Origin: Didymodactylos carnosus
Taxonomy: Eukaryota > Rotifera > Eurotatoria > Philodinida > Philodinidae
Assembly: GCA_905250885.1 (NCBI GenBank)
Contig: CAJNOQ010000952.1
Location: forward strand, 1 to 38,448
DNA: 38,448 nt
Reading direction: 5' to 3'
This document shows positions 23,800-34,921 of the stretch, piece after piece; the stretch's first letter is position 1; every line of letters begins with the position of its first letter. The notes under the pieces are model-generated. The model saw only the letters and a list, made by a program, of their open reading frames with translations, ran no database searches and was not told the origin of the DNA. Position numbers and translations under genes: made by a program.

Positions 23800-25273
23800 A
23801 ATTTTATATTAAACTGGCTTATAAATTAAAGATATTTGAGGATAACCAACATTATTTCCAACCTTCAAAAAACGTTTGCATCCTTAAATATTTGTTACAT
23901 AGATTTATTAATCTAAAATCAAAATGTATGATAACGTTTTTCGAGTTTATGGGCAAAGTTAAAGTTTAAAATTTCTAAAATGTATGATATAAGCATCACA
24001 ACGAACTTTTTAACAGCATTACTTTTTTTACTTAAAGTTCAACCTTAAACATCTCTTTCACACATTGACGATATTCTATTAGAATACTTGAGACTTTATC
24101 GCAAAAAAGTATGCATTTTATTCCCATGTATATCCAATCCTGTTACATATCCAAATTAGTGGATGTAAAATCATTTTTGTTCCTTTTTTCTCACAAATTT
24201 TTATCTCAATAAGAGTGATATATGATACACTTGAACGAAATGTTGTTTTAGAAATATGTGTTGAGCATTAAACAAACAATCTATATATGTACCGTTTGAA
24301 ATCGAAAATTTTATGGTTTACATGTATAGTAACCGATATTTGAGAAAGAGTGAAATTGCATATATTAAATCTTTTAGTGGCAGAATTCAATTATAGAAAA
24401 AAGAAGCAACATACTATTTCATTGGTTGGTGAAATTGTATGTTTTTCATGTTCATGTTTAAGATAACTAAAAATTCTACTATAAGCCAAGCTGAGAGGGC
24501 GTTCATGTCAACATCTCTATTTTGTGAGTTTCTCAGATCAAGATGTCTAGATCAAAATTTTGTATGCTTAGCGAATGATCCATTAAATATCGAAGTTTAT
24601 GATAAATTCTTAGTGCATAATCCTACGTAACGAAGATTCAGCTATAAATTCGGTTATTACTTTAGTATATACGGCTCAGAAGATTAGGAAAATTAATGAT
24701 CAATTTAACTAGTCAAAATAATAATGTCCACCATATCTGTAACCGTTACTATAGTATCTTCGAACTACTGTCGAGGCTCTTCATTTATTCGTAACTGCAG
24801 ACTCAACCTTTATGACACTACATAGAACTTTAAAAAGAAAAGGGCAGGCTTATGATCAAAACAAAATGTTAATTTCAACATACCAAGCGCTGATGGTAAC
24901 GCCTCACACCGGAAGTGCATAAGTGGCATATGTATCCACGTTTTCTATAAAATTTTTTGGATTGCATCTTGCTTAATTAGTTGATTCTACTATTAAGTTA
25001 AGATGTATTGATGTTGTATATGTGAATTTTTAACTGATATAAAATGTCTCTTCTTTGTTTACGCATTCATTCAAATATTTAGAGCTAAATATATTCTGTT
25101 AAAGGTTCCATCCGATTCTTTTACTGTATGAGTTTTGTATTGTTGATAATACAGAAAAACGTTTGGAGAGCGTTACTAATAAACTGAAGTATACCACTTA
25201 TTAAAATAAATCGCGCAAAGCTAGCTTTACTCACGATTCATTTAATATCGTTCAAGATCGTATTTTTTCTACA
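23800..25273. other. Divergent intergenic region, AKNA-like gene and AK6
   Basis: It separates the minus-strand AKNA-like start at 23799 from the plus-strand AK6 start at 25274, so it should hold both promoters. An open frame at 24439-24630 (63 codons) has fairly mixed composition but no recognised motif or conserved context. No repeat is obvious. Confidence 0.4.
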
Positions 25274-26042
25274 ATGGATCGACCCAATATTATCATTTGC
25301 GGTACACCTGGTGAGTTTTTTTCCAAAGCAGAGAATATAGCTCTTGAAATTGATTACTCAATCATGTTTCGAAGAATTTAGGTGTTGGTAAATCCCGTTT
25401 ATGTCAAGATCTGTGTCAGAAATGTCCAGAATTACGATATATAAACATTAACGATATAGCTCAAGAGAAAAGCTTGTACATTGAATATGATGACGATAAT
25501 GAATGTCAAGTATTAGATGATGAACGTGTACAAGATTTCTTAGAAGAAAAATATTTTCGATTGAAAGAATCCGGGTTAGTTATTGATTATCATAGTGCAG
25601 GTACAGAAGTGAAACATGTTTCACAAACCGCCAATGTAATTTCTTTTCTTTTTTTGCACCAGAAATTATACCGGATGATGGTCAAATTCAAGGTATTTTT
25701 GTTTTACGTACAGACAATGATGTTTTATACTACCGTTTACAACAACGAAATTATTCAACAAAGAAAATTGATCAAAATATTCAATCAGAAATATTTCAGG
25801 TTTGTTTAGATGAAGCAAACGAGTCATTTGATCAAAATATTGTACATGAACTACGAAATAATGATGAAAAAGATTATCAGCGAAATCTTGAATATCTTAT
25901 CAATTGGATTCAAAACTGGCCATCTATAAATACAAATGATAAACCACCACAAGTATCACAGTCAAATGGTGATGAAAGTAGTGATACAGCCATGAAAAAA
26001 AGTCCAAACCTGTCAAATGCTAAACGTCAAAAGACGTCATAA
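25274..26042 (+). CDS. AK6: Adenylate kinase isoenzyme 6 (AK6/CINAP)
   Basis: Three exons, 25274-25310, 25382-25600 and 25663-26042, are joined by introns of 71 and 62 bp with matching phases to give 211 residues. AK6 is a small nuclear NMP kinase and ATPase that also acts in late 40S ribosome maturation. The Walker A loop Gly-Thr-Pro-Gly-Val-Gly-Lys-Ser is at residues 10-17, followed by Tyr-Ile-Asn-Ile-Asn-Asp near 31-36 and the family motif Asp-Tyr-His at 81-83. Val-Leu-Arg-Thr-Asp comes at about 99-103 and the lid segment Arg-Leu-Gln-Gln-Arg-Asn-Tyr at 110-116. The core ends with Trp-Ile-Gln-Asn-Trp near 171. A 40-residue Ser/Asn/Lys-rich tail follows, making it longer than the roughly 170-residue vertebrate protein. 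The last Walker A residue is Ser rather than Thr, which is conservative. The start is set by the N-terminal strand just before the P-loop. Confidence 0.93.
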
Positions 26043-28842
26043 AATGCTTGTTCGTTGTTTTTACATGCTGTGTTAACTATTTTTCTTTCTAGTGCTTTCG
26101 AAAAAGATTGTTATAGGTTGTACTTAAGACTTAATTCTTTACAGCAATGTTGATTCAAACGTTTCATAGCGAGGAAACATTGTTAAACTGTCTGATCACA
26201 GCATTCTGTTCGTACTAAACACAGTGTTGAAATTTAAACGTTCTTTATTTTTTTTCTACAAAATAATGTATTTCATAATGAGATAAATTATACGGGACGT
26301 GAAAGTAAAAATTCTACAGTTTATTTGAAGTAAAGAAGAATAACTTTCAATTTGATATCATTTTCTAGAAAACAAGCACACAATATAACAGATTAGGAAA
26401 AAGCGAATGAGATTCTTTGTATTTCAATTACAGATAAGTATGAGAATCACTAGATAATTTTTATATTGCTCAGTAAAAAAATTGTTCAGATTATCCAGCT
26501 ATCGAAAAGAATAATCATACCTTGTACTCAATCATGAACGAAATACTACGAGGATAGGTTTAAAAACAAATTCATTTTCTATCTAATATATTTTGGATAA
26601 AATTTAATTGTGTATGAGGATTACAAAAAAATGATAATATTTCCTGTCTTTTTTGATGATATTATAGTGGTATAATTTTTAATTTTACTAGTTTTTCAAT
26701 AATTATTTCATCACCAATCTAGAGCGATAAAAGTAAATGTTCAAAGAAGAATTTTTTAATTTTGTTTATTCTGTATAAACCTACTATCGCTCTACACTAA
26801 CTTCATTATTCGTATGTCAAAATTCTTTTTGCATCACTATTCGTTGAATCTTGAATTAATATTAACAAATTTCTTGTTTTCAATTATATTAAAAATGTGT
26901 ACTATCAAAAAGACAATGTGAGAAGAAAGTAAAAGTAATTAACACGTTTAAGTTGACATTTTTTAAAGAAGATTAGCGTATATATGACAAAGAAAATATA
27001 AAACTATAATCTCTACTTATTACAATACTTGAATAACTCAACTCCCGTTTGCTTTTATTTGCTAAAAAATAGCATATTATCAATAATTGTTCCATTTAAC
27101 GATTGGATTTCACCACAAGAATCGCAAATGTACGCACAACGTTTTTAGAGTACACGAAGAAAATAGAAATGTTCGCACTGGCAAAAAAAAGTCACATGAA
27201 ATCCTTGATGATGTCACGATAAAAACGTAGTTTTTTTGCAATATCACATTTCTTTCTGTTGCGTTCAACATCTGTAAAGTTAAAAAAATGTTTTTTTCTG
27301 TGAAATCATCAGAAAACGTGACTTTAAACGTTTTTAGCGGCAATTTTTGTTGTCTTTCCTGTCGCGTTATAGACATTGCGTATCATTACAATTGAAGATT
27401 TTCCTTCTTTTTACTTAAGGATACTCCCTCTTTTTTGCAAAAAATCTTTCATTTTGAGTTAAACGTAGTCTGATGTAGAAGAAAGTCTGGGCTATAAAAT
27501 GAGACCACTCCCAGCTCTCTATGAACTTCCTTGAAAAAGTTATGAATGGATTTTTAGAATTTTTCGAAAAGAAAAATTTACATCCTGAGATAAGGTCTAA
27601 AGTATCTGTGGTAAAAATTTGAGCTCGATTGGACCAGTTTTTCGGGAGGCCGTAATGTGAATAGATGAGCACTAGAGTTTTCCAGAAAACCTATAAAAGA
27701 ACATGTCAGAAAATTATGGGCAAAAATATATCGATTTTCTTTTCCAATGTTCTATCTCTACTATAAATTGAGCTCAATCGGACGTATGCTTCGCATCTGG
27801 CAACAAGATGAAAAAAGGGAAGGGTTACCCTTAATGATGTGTTTTCCATTCAGTTATTTTATTCTAATAACGCGGTAGATGCTCTCTCCTTTTATTTATT
27901 TGTAAAGCATTAGACTCAGTTTTATTCATAAGCAGTCTACGAAGTTCTAAAGTAATGGCCGCCAATAAAATCGAATTTTTGTTTATTAAACCGTTTAGAA
28001 TACAAATTTACATTTAAAAAATTAAACAGATTCATAAACTGTACTTAAAGAGAAACTATCTCTTTTTTGTTAAAATTTTAATCTTTTTATATCGGTTTTT
28101 ACTATACTGAACAACTGAGCCGGCATTTTGTCCTGAGTGAAAGGAAATTTAAAATGTTGTAAAATTTAATCATGCTGCATCGAAATGAAACATTTTAGAA
28201 AATTTTGAAAACTCCATTAGATAAAGGACCTCGAGTACTTCAGCAGCTGAACGTGTAAGCTTCTAATTCATTTCCGTTCAAATAAAAACTACATCGAAAG
28301 TACCAACTTTAGACGAAAACGTCACTTTTCAAAAGCGATTCTCTCTCATGGCATAAGATGAATTTTTGAAATATTTGGGGCATAGGTAGTTCCAAGCTTG
28401 GTCGGTCTGCCACTAGATGAAAAGATTTCCATGAGCAACGTAATATTCATTCTCGGGGATTTGTTTCGTCGATATCACATTTTTTCCGTTATTTTTTATA
28501 GTGCAGGAATTCTTGCGGCATTCATCAAAGAAGAATCTTCCAAATCAAATCTACATACTAAGTAAAACTGCTTTTTAGTTTCTTAGTGTATTTATATAGT
28601 CTACAACCCAAAACACAAAAACTCGTCGATTAATTAAACAGTAAATAGATCAAACATAATGAACTCACTAGCTGTGATCAATAATACGTGTTGCATCTAA
28701 ATCATGCTTTGTTATTGCAACTATTTTTATTTGATTCAGTTGCTCTATCAATCGAAAATAAAAGAGCAGAAGGTAAGAAAATAGAAATAATGTATTCTTG
28801 AAGTTTAGCTTTATTCGGTGATAGAATTTTTTAAGAAATTAT
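26043..28842. other. Intergenic stretch downstream of AK6
   Basis: There is no supported gene. The minus ORFs at 27110-27376 and 27415-27672 are not recognisable. A short segment near 27493-27532 resembles the very end of the window, suggesting a dispersed repeat. Two similar words (GAGCTCGATTGGACC near 27622 and GAGCTCAATCGGACG near 27769) hint at a decayed element. Confidence 0.4.
27493..27532 (+). repeat. Dispersed repeat, copy A
   Basis: The segment TAAAATGAGACCACTCCCAG and the CTCTCTATG after it match 38417-38445 at about 22 of 28 positions. Both copies sit in gene-free DNA. The second copy runs off the window, so the unit length is unknown. Confidence 0.4.
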
Positions 28843-29490
28843 TTATATATTTCCGATTCCTGTTCTTTTTTCAATGCTTTCGTTAGTTCTTCTTCTGTTT
28901 CTGACACTCGTTAATTGCTTCCCAATTGGCTGTATCTCTATCACAAAAGGAGCCATCCCTTTCTTCGTTCTCAAAGCAACATCTCTATTGACGTAATATG
29001 ATATTTTGGATAAAGTGCATTAATAGTGAAACCTAGATTGGATAATCGGCATTGGTCGCTATCCTTCTCAGGCGAACAAAGACAGTTCCAGTCGCTTTGT
29101 CGCAGCAGTTAACATTTTTTTTGCGAAAAGAAGTTATGTTTGTTTCTTTGTTCTGTCTCTGAAGGTACTGTTGAGCTTAATCATCTGTTCCTTCTCGTTG
29201 AGATTACGTACAGAAATTTTCTGTCTTATTTTATCAGGTAGTTCGAAGGTATAAAAATCATAGTGATAGACGATTACTAAAAGGGAAAGGAAAAATCATG
29301 TGTCTTTTTGAGCTTACTTATAAGTGTTAAGAACTTGGATGCTACTGCTTAGATCGCGTGAGAATGCTGAAGATCCGGAAGTATTTCTGAATACGGAAAG
29401 AAGGCAAAAAATTCTGTCTTCTGTTTCTGGTGTTGCGGAGATGTCATTGCCATTTTTTACAAGCTTTTTTGACTCGTTAGGTTTTCTCAT
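28843..29490 (-). CDS. Possible small divergent gene or relic
   Basis: A candidate first exon, 29490-29318, starts Met-Arg-Lys-Pro-Asn-Glu-Ser-Lys-Lys and keeps a non-repetitive frame for 57 codons up to a strong GTAAGC donor. A candidate last exon, 28984-28843, follows an AATAG acceptor and reads Asp-Val-Ala-Leu-Arg-Thr-Lys-Lys-Gly-Met to a stop. Between them, coding-like text appears in more than one frame (for instance 29278-29140 and 29115-28990), but I could not build a phase-consistent chain. Joining exon 1 to the nearest acceptor (29280) stops after about 64 codons. The start codon is only 22 bp from the NCAPH start on the other strand, so they would share one promoter. No family is recognised. 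It may be a short gene, a relic with frameshifts, or chance. Confidence 0.3.
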
Positions 29491-29512
29491 AATATATTTA
29501 GAAAAATAAATT

Positions 29513-32438
29513 ATGGCCACTCTTGTTGAACCTCCACCACCTAGACAATGCGGACGACGGTATGTAAAAAAATTTGTTTTCTCTGCATCGTGTGTTACCT
29601 TTACATGTTGTTTATCCCTATTGTTAAGGTCACTACATGCTAGTCGACGGTCAACACGAATGCATCTCGATGAATCATTACAAAATCCGGAATCAGAATC
29701 ACCAACTACTGTGAATGATAATAATCGTCGTAAATCTCGTTTATTTAACACAAGTTTTAATATCGATATTGATGAACCACAAAAATCTTCATCGGAATTA
29801 GTAGCATTGTATCAAAAAACATCTGAATTAAATGCACAAGGAAAAATAACAGCAAAAAATGCATTTGAATTTCGTTTTATTGAATATCTTCCACAAATAT
29901 TGAACAATATAGCATTAGAAGATAAAAAAAAAGAAAACGGACCCAATTTTGTTAAAGCCGGTAATGTTATTGATACAAGTGCAAAAATTTATGCTTGTCG
30001 TGTTGATGCATTACATAATGAAACACAAAAATTAAGTGGTGATATGTTAACAACGGACGATGGAAATGAACAATGTAGATTATTAGGTGTCGACGCAGAT
30101 GATGGTGATAATAACCAAAATCAAGAAAATATTGAACCAACGAAACAAAAAATTATTCGTCGTAAAAATGCCACAAAAATTATTATTGATGATTTATCAA
30201 AAATAAGTTTGACTGATGAATTTCAATTTCGACCACTACAAACAACATCTTTGTGTCGCTCGAATACAACGGAACAAAATTCAATTCATAAGGAATTTGT
30301 TGCACATATGTACTCCACAAGTGATTATGCAACAATTGAAGGGTTTTCAATCACGAATTTAAATGAGCAAGAAAATGATGGAAAAGCGGTAAATCGATAT
30401 CAAATATCGTTGGAAAAAGACTATGATCTGAAATATTTGAGAGATATAATTAAACCATATGAAAATATTGACCATATATTAGGATCACAAAAATTACGTA
30501 GTTTTACATTTAATGAAAATCGAACAGATTCATTTATCAATACAATTCATGAAAGTTCTGTAGCAGATTCTCGACTCGGTGATGAAGAGGAAGACATGAT
30601 TGCTGATGATAACAATGATGTAATCGACGATATTGACCATAAAGATGGATTTTTTGATGAAAATTCACATGATGTATTTATGGCTGGAATGCTTTCTGAC
30701 GCTCGACCGGAGCCATCAACGAATCATGGAGAAAGTCAATCATCACAATCATTACCAGTAAGTTTATAGCAAAGACTTGAACGTTATTTGCTCTCTTTTG
30801 AGATGCTACTGACTAAGCGGACAAAGATCAAAATACCCCCTCTGGATCATGAAAAATTCTCATACAGATTCTTTTCTTACGTAGTTGGTAGCTTTCTAAG
30901 TAAAAGACAAAAATATAGTTTTTTATTTTGAAAAAAGTAGTCCCGTAATAACATCTTCACATATTCTATTCTATTATACTTAGAATGATTTAGATGAATG
31001 GGAATTTTCCACCATTATACGATGATGAAAGATTAAATATGCCTAATCCTCCAACTTTACCAACTCACTTTATTAACGATGATCGATTATCAACGTCATC
31101 CTTGAGTTCGATGTCATTTGCCGATCAACTGCCCTATCTGCTGAAACTGAAAGGCGATCAAGAGTATAGTTTTTTTGATGCATCAAAACTCAAACTATTC
31201 GCAGGTCCCAATGTATGGAAATATCAAAATCTTCTAGATGGTAATTCAAAACAAGTCATTCATCATCAAGCGCAAGCGCCAGTAACAGCAATAAAACGTC
31301 GTTTACGATTTGATAGTGGTGAAAGTCAAAGAAGTGGTTCGAATAGTCGACGGCGACTTCAAGAAAAATGTGATTTTTTCATGGATGGTTCATTAAATCG
31401 TATACTTGGGGTTCGATCTAAAGAAACATCAATGAAAAGGATAGTATTACGTTCAAGAGAAAAACAAAGTACTGAAATAAAACTGGCAAGAAAATTAGTT
31501 AAAACGACTGATTTGTCGTGTCCAACTAATTTTCCAGATTTAATATTTGAATCATTTCAAACAATGATAATGAACAAAAAACAACGTTTAGAAAAATTAA
31601 ATGATACTGATGATGAAAATGATTTTAATATGGTTAATGACGGCGAGCATGATGGAGACGATATTGATTTGCCAGCTGGCTTTGTACAATACGATGGTAG
31701 GTAATTTGGTCTCACTAATTGTTGATATAGTACAGAGTAGTAGATTCAAATCAGAACTAAACTCGACGAAGTAGTTCGAGTTTTCTTCTTTTGATTTCAG
31801 TTTGTGCAACTCTAAAAGGTAAACTGTCATTCTTTGACAGATGACTCTTGGATTATTTAATCAACTTAAACTATTGAGGAATCGCATTAGTACAGAAACT
31901 ACCTTATTAGAAAAAAACTATCATCAACAGCACAAATTTGTATTTTATTGCAGGTATTCAAGCATCTCAAGATGATCATGTTTATGTTGTTGATCGTCCT
32001 ATTTATTATGAACGAATTGAATATGCTAAACGTGTACAGCGTTTAGATGTTAAACAATTAAAACGTGAAATGTTAGACGAAATTCATCGTCAATCACAAA
32101 CAATCAATAGTACGGATCAATCCTCCTCCAATAATATAAGTTCAATTAGTCATATGAATGGAACATCAGATGATAATAATAAACCGGTTGAATTTGTTCA
32201 AGTTTGTGCTAATTTATTTGAAAATCAAAATCTTCATTTGAATATGCTCGATTTACCATCAGCATTTTATTGTATGTTAATTAATTGTAATGAAAATAAA
32301 TTGTACATGAAAAATACTCAAGGTCGTGATGATATTTTAATTAGTCGTAATCCATTTATAAATGTACAAAATATATCGACATTAAGTTATAGTCATACAA
32401 GTAGTTCGAATCTTTCAATATCAGTACTCATATCTTAA
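29513..32438 (+). CDS. NCAPH: Condensin complex subunit 2 (CAP-H, kleisin)
   Basis: Exons 29513-29559, 29629-30757, 30994-31696 and 31954-32438 join in phase to 787 residues, near the 741 of human NCAPH. This kleisin closes the SMC2-SMC4 ring of condensin I and recruits the two HEAT subunits. Visible landmarks: a basic Arg-Arg-Lys-Ser-Arg block near 49-53; the SMC2-neck helix Lys-Ile-Thr-Ala-Lys-Asn-Ala-Phe at 88-95; Ser-Ala-Lys-Ile-Tyr-Ala-Cys-Arg-Val-Asp-Ala at 133-143; an acidic middle; Glu-Tyr-Ser-Phe-Phe...Phe-Ala-Gly-Pro-Asn-Val-Trp at about 449-467; and the C-terminal winged helix that binds SMC4, starting with Tyr-Ala-Lys-Arg near 652. The first intron is 69 bp with no in-frame stop. 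If it is left unspliced it reads as a hydrophobic stretch, which would be out of place in a nuclear protein. The acceptor-like TTTAG about 12 bp before the start may be a leader-splice site. Confidence 0.92.
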
Positions 32439-33243
32439 CTTTACTTTAATGAATGTATGTATATATAGCAATGAAAATATACTATTTTTTTGGTCTTATT
32501 GTAGTTTACTGCCCACTTTTGTAATTGTGAAGATATTGTTAAATAATAAGTGTGTAAACGATAAGTCATATAAATGATTATTGCATGTATGCAAGTTCAA
32601 ATTCAATCAAAATTTTGTTTTTTTATTGTATTCGATGTCCTGTGTATTCAGTTATACACAAGTCTTTTGTTTGATATAAAATAGTTTATGTGGATCGTAC
32701 ACGATTATTATATTGAGATAGGAAAATATATTAAAGATTCATATCACTTTATCCTACAGTATAAACGTTGTGTATTGTTGACCTTCTGGAAGAATATCAT
32801 TTACAAATTTAGAACTTCGGTATGAGTTAAGAAACGCTAAGTAAAGTTTTTTTCTATCACTACTCTTATCCTCAAGATCTTTCCAATGACTTAGTACTCA
32901 AACGAAGACTCAACCGGTGCTCATATTTTCATTTCAATTTTCTTATCAATAGTGAATGATTAATTTTAACCCTTATTCTTGCAAAATACAAGCGAAAATA
33001 AAGCCATTATAGATTCTTTAACTATTAAAAAATAGTTTTGTACGAATACGGACTCGAACACATCAATTTAGATTTTCAGTAACTAGAAACTCAAGCTTTT
33101 TTATTTATGACTAGAAAAGAGATAATTTTCGAATATACAAACACGTTGTTTGTAGTAAATTGTAAAACTAAATTTCATTGGATAATTGTCTGATGTGTTT
33201 TTCTAAAATATTTCTTTATTGTACAATTTATAGATATCAGACA
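32439..33243. other. NCAPH 3' region and BRCT-gene upstream region
   Basis: This is AT-rich noncoding DNA between two genes on the same strand. It should contain the NCAPH 3' UTR and the promoter of the BRCT gene. A TTTATAG acceptor ends at 33233, ten bases before the BRCT start codon. I see no other element. Confidence 0.45.
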
Positions 33244-34365
33244 ATGTCTAAAACAAGTCGAGTTCATGATTCCATGTCGAAAAAACGTGATTTAAGAACA
33301 TCCGGGCATACATCAAAATATTCGCGAAACCTTTGTAGACATGTACATTGCTCTCAAATAGCGACAACTCACTCATTATGTCAACGTCATTTCGAGGATG
33401 AAAGACGGTATATTGAATCACAAAGACGGCATAGATCAAATCATTCATTATCAACAGGTAATTATTTGTTATTAACCATTTCATATTAGAAAGAAAAGAA
33501 TATATTTTTGTATTGTAGGTCATCGACATACATCATCAACTCATCATTCAAGTCCTAAATTTAATGTGATTAGTCTATGGACACATTTGATTCGTATAAA
33601 AAAATCTTTAAATTTTATTTCTATTTTTAGTCTAGTGATCTCATCGAATCAATTGTTGAAAAAAATATAGATGAACAAAAAACTTATCGATCGATTGTTA
33701 TTGCCCGAACTTCGTTAAATCGAGATCAATTGGTAATTATAAATAAATATATAATAATTCGAATATATAAACTTTTTCTCGTTAAGATTCAGCTTGGTCG
33801 ATTTTTACAAGAATTTAACGCTAGTATTTCGTCTACTGTTGATGAAAGAACAACACATTTAATAACTGATGATGAAAATGACACATTAGTTTGTACATTA
33901 ACTAAGAAAGTATTTCAAGCTGTTGCTCGTCATTTGTTCATTGTTTCCTATCGTTGGATTGATGAATGTTTAAAACAAAAAGTTATAATAAAAGAAGATA
34001 ATTTTGAAATAACTGGTGATTCAATATTATCAACGTCTCATCGTGGAATGCAACAGTCTCGTCTTAATCATCAACAACCCATATTTTCTCATAAAAAATA
34101 TTCAATTGCAATTCATTGTGATGATTGTCAAAATATGTTTGATAGACAAGAGTTAATTGAACTTATTCATCTGAGTGGTGCAATCTATGAAACAAATTCA
34201 GATAATGCTAGTATTATATTATGTGGTGAAGAATACGTAAATAATTTAAAACAACTAAATGGAAAAAAATGGCGAAAAACAAATGTTATTTATGTTGCAC
34301 CCGAATTTTTATTAGATTCAATTCTAAAATATGAAATACAGTCATTTACAGAATATGAATTTTAA
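33244..34365 (+). CDS. Tandem-BRCT protein, BRCA1/BARD1 C-terminus type
   Basis: Exons 33244-33457, 33519-33565, 33631-33732 and 33787-34365 join to 313 residues. The N-terminal 75 residues are basic and hold a Cys-x4-Cys-x8-Cys-x2-His cluster (about 30-47) that may bind zinc. BRCT1 spans about 107-190, with Thr-Thr-His at 143-145, the Thr160/Lys162 pair matching the BRCA1 phosphate-pocket Thr1700/Lys1702, and Val-Ser-Tyr-Arg-Trp at 174-178. The linker has Asn-Phe-Glu-Ile-Thr-Gly-Asp (193-199) and Ser-Arg-Leu-Asn (212-215), as seen in BRCA1 and BARD1. BRCT2 spans about 221-311, with Phe instead of the usual Trp. Such pairs read phosphoserine peptides in DNA-damage signalling. There is no RING or ankyrin region, so it is not a full BRCA1 or BARD1; MCPH1 is a weaker alternative. 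The acceptor just upstream of the Met and the frame set the start. Confidence 0.8.
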
Positions 34366-34921
34366 ATATGAACAGTGCTCTTTTTTTTTCTTCTCTTCTT
34401 TTACTCTTTTTTTCCTTCATTTTAGACATTTTGTTCGTTTTTGTATGGTCTATTTCTTTAAAAAACAAAAAAGTTATTTTGTCAAACTGTTTTGATGATA
34501 TTCATCTTATTTGTTTTTTGTGTGTTTCAGTGATGACTTATTGATTTTTCATTAAAATTATTTGAACTTCTAATCCATTGAGTCGAATGACATACTACAA
34601 AAAAAATTTCCTTCAAAAATAATTTTCAACTATTTGACATATCTTAAAAACACATATAAACGCTTTAAAAACCTTCATTTGGACAACGGATGAAGAATAA
34701 TTATTTTAAAATTAAACTTGACACATACATAAATAATAACAAACATGTAAAAATGACAGTAAAAAATGTTTCACCGGACAACAAATATCAATGAACAAAA
34801 CAATATTCATCAATGAATAAAATCAAAATTAAATAAAAAGTGTATATTTCTCATTTTGATTTTATAAAAATTAAAAACAAATACTTAAAATGAAATAAAA
34901 ATAAGTAAGAACAATTAAAAC
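34366..34921. other. Convergent 3' region
   Basis: This is the shared downstream region of two convergent genes, BRCT (plus) and Rho GTPase (minus). It is very AT-rich, with plus-strand AATAAA-type signals near 34800-34900 that could end the BRCT transcript. No gene is seen. Confidence 0.5.

Noticed and set aside
24439..24630. A 63-codon plus-strand open frame between the AKNA-like gene and AK6.
   Set aside because: It has mixed composition but no motif, splice partner or recognisable homology, so it was not called as a gene.
29560..29628. A transmembrane helix near the NCAPH N-terminus.
   Set aside because: The segment has GT-AG ends and intron length and is foreign to the kleisin family. 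It is better read as an intron.
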